A stretch of DNA of 53,617 bases from Mesorhizobium sp. GTDB taxonomy: Bacteria; Pseudomonadota; Alphaproteobacteria; Rhizobiales; Rhizobiaceae. Position 1 is the first letter of the stretch; each line of letters starts with the position of its first letter. The translations under genes and the position numbers were made by a program. The stretch is taken from positions 1-53,617 of the forward strand of contig NZ_JAFKIC010000125.1 in assembly GCF_017306585.1 (NCBI RefSeq). The letters run 5' to 3'. A model generated the notes under the pieces. That model ran no database searches. It was not told the DNA's origin and saw only the letters and a list, made by a program, of their open reading frames with translations. Below, one piece after another: positions 15,049 through 24,128 of the stretch.

Positions 15049-17022
15049 ATGCACGATACAGCCGATGTCATCGCAGCGCTCGGCAATGAGCCGCCGCTGG
15101 TCGCGGATGGCCGCAGCCGCCCGCCTGACCGGCGCGAGATCTCGGCGCGCTGGCTGTCGGGCACCTTCCTCACCGGCGTCACCTCGAGTGTGCTGATGGG
15201 CGTGGCGCTGTTCGCCGCTGTTGACGGCCGCCAGCAATTGGCGACGCCACCCGAGATCGCCGAGTTGGCCCACGTCGAAAACGGCGGCGATTCCGGCGAA
15301 GTCTCCAAGACGACCAGGCTGGTGGCGCTACGCCAGATCGCCAAGGCCAAGGACCGCCGGCGCATGGAAGTGTCGATGGTGACGAAGGTCGGCGACCGCG
15401 ACGTCATTAACACCGTACCTTTCGTGCAGATCAAGATGGCGCTTGCCGCCGGGCACACGACCAGCCGTCCCTACCCGCCTTTCGACCCCATGCAGGTGTT
15501 TGCCGACGACGGTGCCGAGCAATCGGCGCCAAGTGACACTGGCGTCAGTCAGATCTATGGCGCCAAGGTCGAAAGCGAGATGAGCCTGAAGACCGTCGAT
15601 TTCCCGATCGAGACAGCTTCATTCGACGAAAAGAGCGATCTCTCCGCCGAGGAGGTGGAAAAGGTTGTGCGCGGCGCCGGCACGGGACTGAGCGATGGCG
15701 CGGTGCAGGTGGCGTCGCTGCACTATGTGGACCCTCAGCGCTTTGGAGACCAACTGACGCAGAGCATGGCCGGCTCTTATGATGTCAAGGTCGTGCCAGA
15801 AAACGTCTCGGTGTCGCCGCGTGCCATCGCCGACGACAAAGCGCCTGCCTTCGCCGAAGAAATCATTCCCTTCACCAAGGACCTCGACGTCACTGAGGCT
15901 TTTGCTGGTTCCGGCTACACAGGTGAAGACGCTACCGGCATGGCCGAAGCGATCGCCAAGCTGTTGAACGCGACTGCGCTCAAGGCAGGAACCGTTCTGC
16001 GCGTGGGGCTGGAGGTTCGCGGCGAGCAGGCAAAGGTTGTCCGCACCAGCGTTTATGACAAAACCCAGCACATCGTGACCATTGCGCTCGACGATCACGG
16101 CCAGTATGTGCCGGCGCAGGAGCCTGAACCCAATCCCGAATTGCTGACCGCGTTCGACGATTCGCCGCCGGTGACGGTGCGCGGCAATTTGCCGAACATC
16201 TATGACGGGATCTACCGCGCCGCTTATTCCTACGGCATGTCGAAGAAGATGACCCAGCAACTGGTCAAGCTTTTGGCATCCGGCGTCGACTTCCAGTCCC
16301 GGCTCAACCCGTCGGACCGCATGGATGTTCTGTTCTCGCAGCCGGACGGCGACGACCAACCTTCCGACAAGTCCGAACTGCTTTATGTCTCATCGACCTT
16401 TGGCGGCACCGTGCACAATTTCTACCGCTTCCACATGCAGGATGGAAGCACCGACTATTTCGACGAGAAGGGCAGCAGCGCCGAGCAGTTCCTGCTACGC
16501 AATCCGGTTCCCAATGGCAGGTTTACCTCTGGTTTTGGACTTCGGCGCCACCCGATCCTGGGTTACGTCAAAATGCATACCGGAACAGATTGGGCAGCCC
16601 CGATCGGAACGCCAATCATTGCGGCCGGAAACGGCATCGTCGAGAAAGCCGGATGGGCCAGCGGCTATGGCAAACAGACAATACTACGTCACGCCAACGG
16701 CTATGAGACCTCCTACAACCACCAGAACGGCTTCGCCAAGGGCATCGTGCCGGGGGCTCAAGTGAGGCAAGGACAGGTCATTGGCTATCTTGGCTCGACC
16801 GGTCTTTCCACCGGTCCCCATCTCCACTACGAGTTGATCGTCAACGGCACCAAGGTCGACGCGATGCGCGTTCGCCTTCCGGTCGGCAAGGTGCTGAAGG
16901 GCGATGACCTTGTAGCCTTTAAGCGCGAGCGCCAGCGCATTGACGACCTGCTCAAACAGGAAGACAGCGATCACTTGAGGGTAGCAAGCGTCAAGGGCGA
17001 CGACTGTGCAACAATTTGCTAA
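15049..17022 (+). CDS. M23-family metallopeptidase, membrane-anchored
   Basis: The product has 657 residues with one membrane segment (about 35-57, LSGTFLTGVTSSVLMGVAL). A long middle region of unknown fold follows, then a C-terminal LytM/M23 endopeptidase domain. Its zinc motifs are visible: HPILGYVKMHTGTDWAAP and GPHLHYELIVNG. M23 enzymes cut peptide cross-links in peptidoglycan or activate amidases. The frame stays open upstream to about 14982 with sensible codons (FRLGEEAPFW) but no ATG, so the N-terminus may be slightly longer or the promoter-proximal part altered. It is followed by the DUF1007 remnant. Confidence 0.9.
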   Translation: MHDTADVIAALGNEPPLVADGRSRPPDRREISARWLSGTFLTGVTSSVLMGVALFAAVDGRQQLATPPEIAELAHVENGGDSGEVSKTTRLVALRQIAKAKDRRRMEVSMVTKVGDRDVINTVPFVQIKMALAAGHTTSRPYPPFDPMQVFADDGAEQSAPSDTGVSQIYGAKVESEMSLKTVDFPIETASFDEKSDLSAEEVEKVVRGAGTGLSDGAVQVASLHYVDPQRFGDQLTQSMAGSYDVKVVPENVSVSPRAIADDKAPAFAEEIIPFTKDLDVTEAFAGSGYTGEDATGMAEAIAKLLNATALKAGTVLRVGLEVRGEQAKVVRTSVYDKTQHIVTIALDDHGQYVPAQEPEPNPELLTAFDDSPPVTVRGNLPNIYDGIYRAAYSYGMSKKMTQQLVKLLASGVDFQSRLNPSDRMDVLFSQPDGDDQPSDKSELLYVSSTFGGTVHNFYRFHMQDGSTDYFDEKGSSAEQFLLRNPVPNGRFTSGFGLRRHPILGYVKMHTGTDWAAPIGTPIIAAGNGIVEKAGWASGYGKQTILRHANGYETSYNHQNGFAKGIVPGAQVRQGQVIGYLGSTGLSTGPHLHYELIVNGTKVDAMRVRLPVGKVLKGDDLVAFKRERQRIDDLLKQEDSDHLRVASVKGDDCATIC

Positions 17023-17158
17023 GATTCTGCGACAGATACAGCACGCCCGTCGGCACCAGGTATCCGTTTGAAATCGAGCCATCCGTTTGGGGAGCCTGTG
17101 AGAAACAAGCTTTGTCGCAACAGTCCAGGCTTTGCTCTCCTGCCTTGGAGGCGTATCG

Positions 17159-17822
17159 ATGAATCGCCAATCGGCATTTAGAACCGCGTCAATCGCGCCG
17201 ATGGTCGCCTTTTTCTTGTCGGGCCAGGCAAGCGCACACCCACACGTTTTTGCCGAAGCAAGCCTCAGCATCACGCTTTCCCCTGACCGGTCCTCCGTCA
17301 ACTCGCTGCAGCACTTGTGGCGCTTCGACGAAATCTTTTCCAGCACGGTGATGATGGAGTTCGACAAGAATCTCAAGCTCGACAAGGCAGAAATGAATCT
17401 TGTCTCCGAAACGGTCTATGCGTCCCTTGCTGAATATCACTATTTTCAGCTCGTAACCGTCGATGGAAAAGACATTTTGATGGATCCTCCACCCGCACTC
17501 ACGACAAAGTTTGAGAATGATCAACTGATCGTCTCCTTCGAATCGAAGCCGAAACAGCCGGCTGATGCTTGCCGGCAAGATTGATTTCGGCGTGTACGAT
17601 CCGACCTTCTACACCGCCATCGATTTCTTGACTGATGACAAGCTGGTGGTCGATCAGCTGCCGGCGACCTGTACTCGCTCTGTCATCAGACCGAATGCCG
17701 ACGACGCCATTTCTCAGAATCAGAAAACCCTGACGGACGCGTTTTTCAATGATCCCGCTGGGACTGATATGAGCAAGATATTTGCGACGAAGCTTGAATT
17801 GTCCTGTGGCACAAAGGATTAA
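17159..17822 (+). pseudogene. DUF1007 family gene broken by +1 frameshift
   Basis: The first frame (from the ATG at 17159) encodes a signal peptide, then SAHPHVFAEASLSITL and the DUF1007 core as far as FESKPKQP, then runs into a stop. The rest continues in another frame as MLAGKIDFGVYDPTFYTAID to TKLELSCGTKD at 17822. Removing one G at about 17560 (CCGGCTG to CCGCTG) joins them as KQPLMLAGK, giving a normal family length of about 220 residues. DUF1007 proteins are periplasmic and usually sit beside NicO-type nickel/cobalt exporters. Either a real null mutation or a sequencing indel. Confidence 0.8.
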
Positions 17823-18057
17823 CAAGTATCGATTGCATGGGCGTTTCCGATCCTTGCCTGGGAGGCGCTTACCAACCGCAGGCCTTCCGAAACCACCGCA
17901 CCAACCCCAGGCTGGCGCAATTTCTAAACAATTCTTTACCGAAATAATACAATTTTTATGCTTGTTAAATCTGTATTTCACTTAATATCTACTTCCTGAT
18001 TTCGCGCCAAATAAGTTCAGCTGTGTCACTGTCTCCTTAAACGGGGAGACAAAAACA

Positions 18058-18666
18058 ATGAAGACGGCAAGGGGCAGGCTGTTGCTTTTGACAATGGCGA
18101 TCCAGCTATCCGGCTGGGGAACGGCAAACGCGGCAGGACCAGCCTTCATGAGCACAGGCGGCCGTACCACGCAGCCGGTTGGCCACTACGAATTCTGCCT
18201 GCGACGACCTGGCGAGTGTCGTCAGATGACGCCGAAAGGTCCGCCTGTTGTACTCTCCCGCAAGCTTTGGGCCGAAATCGTCGAGATCAACAACAGCATC
18301 AATACGAGGATCAAACCGAAGACCGACCTGGAAAACAATGGGGTCGAGGACTATTGGACTGTCGTCGACAATGGGTTCGGCGACTGCGAGGATTACGCTC
18401 TGGAAAAGCGCCGCGAACTGATGAGTGAGGGTGTTCCAGCTGGCGACTTGTTGATGACAGTGGTGCGTCTGCCGAGCGGCGACGGGCACGCCGTGTTGAC
18501 CGTCCGCACCAGCCTCGGCGAGTTCATCCTCGACAATCTGGACTCGAGGGTGCTGTCCTTCGCGGACACCGACTACACCTACCTGAAGCGCCAGTCGACT
18601 GAGAATTCAGGCGTTTGGGTGACGATCAATGAGGGCAGCGCCGACGTGGTCGGCAGCGTTCGCTAG
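18058..18666 (+). CDS. Bacterial transglutaminase-like cysteine peptidase (DUF920), copy 2
   Basis: The 202-residue product has a signal peptide ending near NAAG. The triad is Cys110 in GFGDCEDYALEKRREL, His144 in GDGHAVLTVRT and Asp159 in FILDNLD. It is clearly paralogous to the copy at 11419-12042, sharing TTQPVGHYEFC and YLKRQ near the end. The 200 bases before it are strikingly AT-rich (17930-18000), which probably marks its promoter. It is a periplasmic peptidase; the target is unknown. The two copies may be differently regulated, since this one lacks the CtrA-type box. Confidence 0.9.
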   Translation: MKTARGRLLLLTMAIQLSGWGTANAAGPAFMSTGGRTTQPVGHYEFCLRRPGECRQMTPKGPPVVLSRKLWAEIVEINNSINTRIKPKTDLENNGVEDYWTVVDNGFGDCEDYALEKRRELMSEGVPAGDLLMTVVRLPSGDGHAVLTVRTSLGEFILDNLDSRVLSFADTDYTYLKRQSTENSGVWVTINEGSADVVGSVR

Positions 18667-18884
18667 GGCCTGACAGGGAGACCTGGTCGCGTCCCTTCCC
18701 TCCCCTTGCAGCGACCGGTTTCAGGGCTAACGCCACCCCTGTGCTGGAGCTTGTTTCTGAACGGGCGCTGGCTGATATTTTGCCAAATCCAGTATCCAAG
18801 GCCGGCGCGATGATGACGGTCCCAGTACATTTCCGTGGAATTGAATAGGCAATATCACACCGCATCCGGTGGCGAAGGGTACAA

Positions 18885-20339
18885 ATGATCTTCACAACGA
18901 GCCTCACCAATTGCCTTAGCACGCCGGACGCTCTCGGTTTCGTCAATGCTCCTAGTCTTGCAACCTTCGATGTCCGTAGCCCATCGACCGGTCTCCTACT
19001 GGCATCCCTGCCCGACATGGACTTGGGGATTCTAAGGGCAACCATCGACAAAGCCGCCGTCGCCCAGAAGGAGTGGGCAGGACGCCCGGCAGCGGAACGC
19101 AGTGACATCATGCGGCGATGGTGCAACCTCATCATCGCTCAGGTCCACGATCTATCCGCCGTTCTCACGGCTGAGATGGGTAAGCCGCTACCGGAATCAA
19201 GATCCGAGCTGCTTCACGCAGCAGCATATGTGGAATGGTACGCTGAGGAGGCGAAGCGAATTTATGGCGAAACGTTCCCGGCACCGTCGAGGGATAAACG
19301 CATGCTTGTCATCAAGCAGCCGATCGGCGTCGTTGGGGCGATCACACCTTGGAATTTCCCGGCGTCGATGGTCGCCCGCAAAGTCGCTCCGGCGCTTGCC
19401 GTAGGCTGTAGCGTTGTGCTTAAGCCTGCAGAGCAAACGCCACTTGTGGCCCTTGCCCTGCACACACTGGCTCAAAGGGCCGGGTTCCCAGATGGTGTAT
19501 TCAATCTGATATTAGCCGCTAAAGGAAATGCGGTTGGAAAAGAGCTCTGCACCAATACCAAGGTTCGAAAAATCAGTTTTACTGGCTCAACCGAAGTGGG
19601 TCGGCTTTTGATGCGGCAATGCGCTGAACATATCAAGAAAATCAGCCTCGAGCTCGGTGGAAGCGCGCCCTTCATTGTCTTCGATGACGCCGATCTGGAC
19701 GCCGCTATCGAAGGCGCGATGCAGGCGAAATTTCGCAATGCGGGACAGACCTGCGTTTCGGCAAACCGGATTTACATCCAGGATGGAATCTATGACCGTT
19801 TCGCCGAAAAGCTAACCGAGAAGGTTAGAAAACTATCGGTCGGCGATGGGGTCACGCCGGGCGTGGCCATTGGCCCGATGATCGATGCCAGATCAATCAA
19901 AAAGCTGAAATCGCACGTTGATGACGCCATCACCAAAGGGGCTCGTTTGCTCTGCGGTGGCAATCGGCACGGAAAATCAGGCACGTTCTTCGAGCCCACC
20001 GTCATTTCCAATGTTCGTCGCGATATGCTTGTGGCTTGCGATGAGACCTTTGGTCCGGTGGCACCGCTCATCCGTTTCAGCACCGTAGAGGATGTCATCG
20101 AGCAGGCCAATGACACTATTTATGGGCTTGCCGCCTATTTCTATGCAAATGATCTAAAGAAGGTTTGGCATGTGGCCGAGGCTCTCGAATATGGGATGGT
20201 CGGCATCAATACCGGGAGAATGTCCTCTGAAGCAGCTCCGTTCGGAGGTATGAAACAGTCCGGCATGGGAAGGGAGGGATCACGTCATGGCGCGGACGAT
20301 TACTTGGAGATGAAGTATCTATGCTTCGGCAATCTCTGA
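18885..20339 (+). CDS. gabD: NAD(P)-dependent succinate-semialdehyde dehydrogenase family
   Basis: The product has 484 residues with all aldehyde dehydrogenase hallmarks: GAITPWNFP, LKPAEQTPL, FTGSTEVGR, Glu256 in LELGGSAPF and catalytic Cys290 in NAGQTCVSANR. The overall pattern (AAPFGGMKQSGMGREGSRHG, YLEMKYLCFG at the end) fits GabD-type succinate-semialdehyde dehydrogenases, cytoplasmic enzymes of GABA breakdown. Substrate assignment is by family only. GAAGGG lies before the ATG. No gabT or regulator is nearby, so it looks isolated from a pathway here. Confidence 0.88.
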   Translation: MIFTTSLTNCLSTPDALGFVNAPSLATFDVRSPSTGLLLASLPDMDLGILRATIDKAAVAQKEWAGRPAAERSDIMRRWCNLIIAQVHDLSAVLTAEMGKPLPESRSELLHAAAYVEWYAEEAKRIYGETFPAPSRDKRMLVIKQPIGVVGAITPWNFPASMVARKVAPALAVGCSVVLKPAEQTPLVALALHTLAQRAGFPDGVFNLILAAKGNAVGKELCTNTKVRKISFTGSTEVGRLLMRQCAEHIKKISLELGGSAPFIVFDDADLDAAIEGAMQAKFRNAGQTCVSANRIYIQDGIYDRFAEKLTEKVRKLSVGDGVTPGVAIGPMIDARSIKKLKSHVDDAITKGARLLCGGNRHGKSGTFFEPTVISNVRRDMLVACDETFGPVAPLIRFSTVEDVIEQANDTIYGLAAYFYANDLKKVWHVAEALEYGMVGINTGRMSSEAAPFGGMKQSGMGREGSRHGADDYLEMKYLCFGNL

Positions 20340-20586
20340 GTTCGATTTACCGACGATCTGTCAAACAGCACCCGTTTGGCAGTCTCCTCGTTATGAATCT
20401 TCCGCATGTGGTGTCATAGGCTCTTCGATTTTGGGCTGTCGATCTGGCAGCGTTACCATCTGGCCGGACGCAGCGGTGGGCCTTTTCAAGGCCTCACGAG
20501 TGAGGCGATTTCCGGTCTTCTTCGCTTCCGTAGGAACAAATATCGTCAGGTGCTCATTAGCCCCGGAATTGAATGCTATCAGCTTC

Positions 20587-20967
20587 GTGACCGATCGGCG
20601 GCCAAACCTCCTCATCCTAATCGCGGTCTGCATCGCGGGACCAGGGACGTTTGCGGTCGCTATGGCGGTGCATGCCGCCTATTCGCAACCGTTTGAGTAT
20701 CGGATTTTGGTAGAAGACGGTGCGATATCTGGACCAAGCGGATCCCCTGATTGCGATAAAGTCGGCAATAATGGCAATTGCTGTGTGGCTTTCCATTGCG
20801 TGGTCGGCATTGCCACGGGGTCCGCGACCATTGGATTTCGTCTGTTGAGTTCAAGGGCTGTTGCAGAGGCGCAGGAGTCATTTCCGTCTCGATCAACAGG
20901 TCGGTTGGAGCGACCGCCCAAGCGGTCCTTTTCGGTCCCATTCCCTAATCGGACAGCCGCAGCGTAG
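20587..20967 (+). CDS. Possible small membrane/secreted protein
   Basis: A 126-residue frame from the GTG at 20587 (the frame is open further back to 20431) encodes a hydrophobic N-terminus (RPNLLILIAVCIAGPGTFAV), a polar part with NGNCCVAFHCVVG and a basic, proline-containing tail (ERPPKRSFSVPF). The layout resembles the small Cys/His-rich exported proteins seen near copper genes. There is no clear ribosome site or family match, and the codon bias is weaker than in its neighbours. If it is not a gene, 20340-21007 is non-coding apart from the promoter of the DUF305 gene. Confidence 0.35.
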   Translation: MTDRRPNLLILIAVCIAGPGTFAVAMAVHAAYSQPFEYRILVEDGAISGPSGSPDCDKVGNNGNCCVAFHCVVGIATGSATIGFRLLSSRAVAEAQESFPSRSTGRLERPPKRSFSVPFPNRTAAA

Positions 20968-21007
20968 CTGCGTACCCCTCGAAGTCAGACAAAACAGGAG
21001 AAAGACC

Positions 21008-21424
21008 ATGCGTAACGTCATCGCCACCCTTGCGGTCGCTACTTTACTCGCTGGGGCTAGTTCAGCCGCCTTCAGCCAAGAGAACCCCCTCCCACAGCAA
21101 TGCCGTCAAACCGGCACCGAACAAATGGCTGGCATGGATACGCCAAAGATGGACGCATCCGGCATGGACGAGGCCCACCAAGCATACATGGCGTCAATGG
21201 AGAAAATGGAACCAGCCATGATGGAGGGGATCATAGCCAAGGATGCAGACGTGGCCTTCATCTGCGGAATGATCGCCCATCACCAGGGCGCGATCGATAT
21301 GGCGGAGGTCGAGCTCAAATACGGCGACAACGCCGACGCTAAGAAAAAGGCGCAGATGGTCATTGATGCTCAAAAGAAGGAGATCAAGGATTACACGAAG
21401 TGGCTCAAGACCAATGCGAAATAG
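21008..21424 (+). CDS. DUF305 family Met/His-rich secreted protein
   Basis: The 138-residue product has a signal peptide (MRNVIATLAVATLLAGASSAAF) and a good GGAGAAAG ribosome site. A Met-rich segment (MAGMDTPKMDASGMDEAH, then MASMEKMEPAMMEG) leads into the DUF305 core CGMIAHHQGAIDMAEVEL, a helical ferritin-like fold. DUF305 proteins are often found in copper-resistance loci and may bind metal. The Csp-type copper protein gene follows after 45 bases on the same strand, so the two form an operon. Confidence 0.9.
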   Translation: MRNVIATLAVATLLAGASSAAFSQENPLPQQCRQTGTEQMAGMDTPKMDASGMDEAHQAYMASMEKMEPAMMEGIIAKDADVAFICGMIAHHQGAIDMAEVELKYGDNADAKKKAQMVIDAQKKEIKDYTKWLKTNAK

Positions 21425-21469
21425 TCAGGCGCGACTGCATTCGACACGAACCTTCATAGGAGAATTTCA

Positions 21470-21802
21470 ATGCACCAACTGAACCCGAAAATGAGGGCCT
21501 GCATCGAGGAATGCTTACGCTGCTATTCAACGTGTCTTTCGACCGCGATGGGCCATTGTCTGGAGATGGGTGGAAAGCACACCGAGAGGAAGCATTTCAC
21601 CTTGATGATGGCCTGCGCCGAAATCTGTCGAACATCGGCGCATTTCATGTTGCTCGGCTCCGAGCATCACAAGCACGTCTGCCGTGAATGCGCCGAGATC
21701 TGCGGCCAGTGCGCGAATGACTGCGAACGCCTCGGCGATATGGAAGAATGCGTGGACGCCTGCCGCCAATGTGCCGAAAGCTGCAACATGATGGCCGCAT
21801 AG
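21470..21802 (+). CDS. Four-helix-bundle copper storage protein (Csp-type, DUF326)
   Basis: The 110-residue protein has 16 cysteines, mostly in CxxxC and CxxC spacing along helices (11, 15, 18, 22, 30, 49, 53, 71, 74, 78, 81, 85, 94, 98, 101, 105). This is the pattern of Csp copper-storage proteins, whose four-helix bundle is lined with Cys and binds many Cu(I) ions. There is no signal peptide, so it is the cytosolic Csp3-like form. It probably buffers copper inside the cell. It follows the DUF305 gene and is terminated by a strong hairpin at 21817. Confidence 0.9.
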   Translation: MHQLNPKMRACIEECLRCYSTCLSTAMGHCLEMGGKHTERKHFTLMMACAEICRTSAHFMLLGSEHHKHVCRECAEICGQCANDCERLGDMEECVDACRQCAESCNMMAA

Positions 21803-21816
21803 GCACAAAACCAAAT

Positions 21817-21845
21817 GCGGGGCGCGATTACAGCGCCCCGCTTCT
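21817..21845 (+). terminator. Rho-independent terminator after the Csp gene
   Basis: GCGGGGCGC and GCGCCCCGC form a perfect 9-bp GC-rich stem with a 7-base loop, followed by TTCTC. It lies 14 bases after the Csp-type stop codon and before the convergent membrane-protein gene. The T-tract is poor, but the symmetric hairpin may work in both directions. Confidence 0.65.
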
Positions 21846-21870
21846 CATCGTCGAGCCGACGGCAGCCTGC

Positions 21871-22356
21871 CTAGACGGTGGCGGGAGGCTGGTCGCGAAA
21901 GGAAGGCGTAGGCAGAGGCGAAACGAGCCGAAAGTTGCGCCACCGGACGTAAACAGCGACCATCGTCACGAGCGCCCCGCCCGCCGCCAGATAAATCCGG
22001 ACGGGCTCCAGATAAGTCAACAGCGCGCTGGCGCCGAACAGGAAGAGCAGAAGCTTGTTGCAGATTGGGCAAGCGATGCCGATGTAGTTGGCGATGCCGC
22101 CAAGGCTGGCGAGTTTCAGAGCACATGCCGGAACCGGAATCGTGACATAGATCCCGAGCAAAAGCGCCTGCAACGCAAGCAGCCCCACTTCGAAGCCGCT
22201 TGTCGGCGTCATGCGTATGAAGAAGGGGTTTGCCCACAACGCCGCAACGGTTCCGAGCATGGCGAAAGAACCAATCGCAACCAACGCGCCCTTGATGTAT
22301 GAGGTGAATGCCACTTTCGCCTCCGTGTTTCTTCCAATTCGAATGGTTTCTTCCAT
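21871..22356 (-). CDS. Four-TM membrane protein with CPIC motif
   Basis: The product is 161 residues from the ATG at 22356, which has GGAG eight bases upstream; a GTG at 22365 would add three residues. Four hydrophobic segments are visible (about 20-40, 55-77, 87-118, 125-142). The third contains NYIGIACPICNKLLLFLFG, a CxxC placed within or at the edge of the membrane, and another Cys lies in PVPACALKLA. The arrangement recalls VKOR-like quinone-linked thiol oxidases, but I cannot confirm that. It starts 13 bases after the penicillin-binding protein stop and is the last gene of that four-gene operon. Confidence 0.7.
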   Translation of the reverse strand: MEETIRIGRNTEAKVAFTSYIKGALVAIGSFAMLGTVAALWANPFFIRMTPTSGFEVGLLALQALLLGIYVTIPVPACALKLASLGGIANYIGIACPICNKLLLFLFGASALLTYLEPVRIYLAAGGALVTMVAVYVRWRNFRLVSPLPTPSFRDQPPATV

Positions 22357-22369
22357 CTTTTTCACTCCG

Positions 22370-24124
22370 TTACGGTTTTACTGGGGCAGCCACAGCTTCT
22401 ACGGTGGGTTGGTTGGCGACTGGGAGAACCGGTCGAAAGCGTTCGGAACCCCACGCTGCGATCCGCACCATGGTTGGAAACGGATCGGTTGGCCGTTCCC
22501 CGTAAGGTGCGATCGGGAGAAGCGGCAAAACCCGCTTCATGATGTCCCCTGTCACCGGAACCGCGTTCCAGCCCGACGTTTTGAATCCGCTGGTTTCCGG
22601 CAGTGCCTGGGGCTCATCGAGAATTGTCAGGAATAGATAGCGGGGTTGGTCCGCAGGAACTATGCCCATAAAGGCCGTCAGCACCCGGTCTCCAGAATAG
22701 CGCCCGTTGACCACCTTGTTAGAAGTGCCCGTCTTGCCTCCAATGAAATACTCCGGAAAGTCGGCTTTTTTTGCCGAACCGACTTCGGCGTTCAGCCGCA
22801 TGAGGAACCGCAGCGCCTGCCCTGTTTCTGATGTCACCACGTCCGTGGCTAAAATTCGCGACTCCAAGGGGGTTCCCTTGATGAAAGTTGGCCGGATAAG
22901 GCTCCCGCCGTTAACAAGCGACGCGACCGCCATCGTCGCTTGTAGCGGTGTCACAGCCATACCGTGGCCAAAAGCGATCGTGGCGGTGCTCAGTTCGCTC
23001 CAGTTCGGAGGAATAAGCGGCTCTGCATTCTCGGGCAGTTCGGTGGTTAGGCGATCGAACTGACCCAGCCTTTTTAGGAAGGTTTTGTGGTTTTCGACGC
23101 CTACACCCATGGCCATCCGGGCCATCGCAATGTTCGATGAATAGATGAATGCCTCGGGAACAGTCAGCGGCCTTCCCTGGCCGCGGTAGTCGTTGATCGT
23201 AAACCGGCCAAATCGCAAAGGTCGACTGGCGTCAAGGACGGAATGGATGTTGAACACGCCCGAATCCAGCGCCATAGCGGTGGTCATCGCTTTAAAGGTA
23301 GACCCCATTTCGTATGTACCGACACTGATGCGATTGATGCGGTCTGGTTTGAGTGCATCAGCGGGAATGTTGGGGTCAAAATCGGGAAGCGACACGAGCG
23401 CAATCACTTCCCCATTGGTGACATCCAATACCAGCCCTGCCCCAGCGATGGCGCTGAAGCGGGCGACAGCTTTCCTCAACTCGTCGCTCAACGCATATTG
23501 GACCCTCAAATCCAGGCTGAGAACAACCGGCTCGAGATCCCGTCGATTGAAATTCAAGCCGGCCAATCTGAGATCCTGCAATCCTTGTTCGTCGATCCAG
23601 CGTTCGATGCCAGCAATCCCGGCATTGTCTATGTTGACTGATCCCAAAACATGCGCAGCGGCAGGCCCATTGGGATAAAGGCGACGCGTTTCATCCCGAA
23701 CTCCAACCCCTGGAATCCCTAGGCCCCAGAGCCGGTCCTTTTCAGCGAGCGTTACGCTTCGTTTGATCCAGGTGAAGCCACTGTCGCTGCCTAGGCGTTT
23801 GTGAAGGTCCATCATATCGAGGTCCGGAAAAACGCTCATCAGGCCCTCAGCCGCCTCGTCGACATCGATAATTCGGCGCGGCTCGGCGTAGACCGAAAAA
23901 CTCGCGGTATCCATCGCGAGGATCACGTTGTTCCGATCGACTATGTCCGGCCGTGCAACAGACGGCGGTACGGCCGCGTAGGCTCGATCGGGCCGATCCA
24001 TGTTTCCAAACATTACCAGGCGCACGCCTATCGCAGCGAAGAAGAAGGCAAACATCGCCATTACGGCATAGATTCGAGCCCTGTATTTGGCAGGCCGATG
24101 GCGAGCGTCCGATGCATTTTTCAT
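22370..24124 (-). CDS. Class B penicillin-binding protein (FtsI/PBP2-like transpeptidase)
   Basis: The product is 584 residues from the ATG at 24124; the frame is open upstream inside the transglutaminase gene but without sensible sequence. A short cytoplasmic tail and one membrane segment (about 17-38) precede the PBP dimerisation region and a transpeptidase domain. The active-site motifs are all present: Ser275-x-x-Lys278 (EMGSTFKAM), SSN at 329-331 and KTGT at 464-467. It should cross-link peptidoglycan in the periplasm. Since no division cluster surrounds it, it is probably an accessory copy. It starts 4 bases after the transglutaminase stop. Confidence 0.93.
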   Translation of the reverse strand: MKNASDARHRPAKYRARIYAVMAMFAFFFAAIGVRLVMFGNMDRPDRAYAAVPPSVARPDIVDRNNVILAMDTASFSVYAEPRRIIDVDEAAEGLMSVFPDLDMMDLHKRLGSDSGFTWIKRSVTLAEKDRLWGLGIPGVGVRDETRRLYPNGPAAAHVLGSVNIDNAGIAGIERWIDEQGLQDLRLAGLNFNRRDLEPVVLSLDLRVQYALSDELRKAVARFSAIAGAGLVLDVTNGEVIALVSLPDFDPNIPADALKPDRINRISVGTYEMGSTFKAMTTAMALDSGVFNIHSVLDASRPLRFGRFTINDYRGQGRPLTVPEAFIYSSNIAMARMAMGVGVENHKTFLKRLGQFDRLTTELPENAEPLIPPNWSELSTATIAFGHGMAVTPLQATMAVASLVNGGSLIRPTFIKGTPLESRILATDVVTSETGQALRFLMRLNAEVGSAKKADFPEYFIGGKTGTSNKVVNGRYSGDRVLTAFMGIVPADQPRYLFLTILDEPQALPETSGFKTSGWNAVPVTGDIMKRVLPLLPIAPYGERPTDPFPTMVRIAAWGSERFRPVLPVANQPTVEAVAAPVKP

Positions 24125-24128
24125 GAAA

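Noticed and set aside
17540-17580. Programmed frameshifting as the cause of the split DUF1007 frame
   Set aside because: No slippery heptamer or downstream structure was seen, and three other genes show the same kind of one-base break, so mutation or sequencing error is simpler.
20391-20633. 80-residue minus-strand frame (MQTAIRMRRFGRRSV...)
   Set aside because: No ribosome site, no family resemblance, and it overlaps the weakly supported plus-strand frame; neither strand gives strong evidence.
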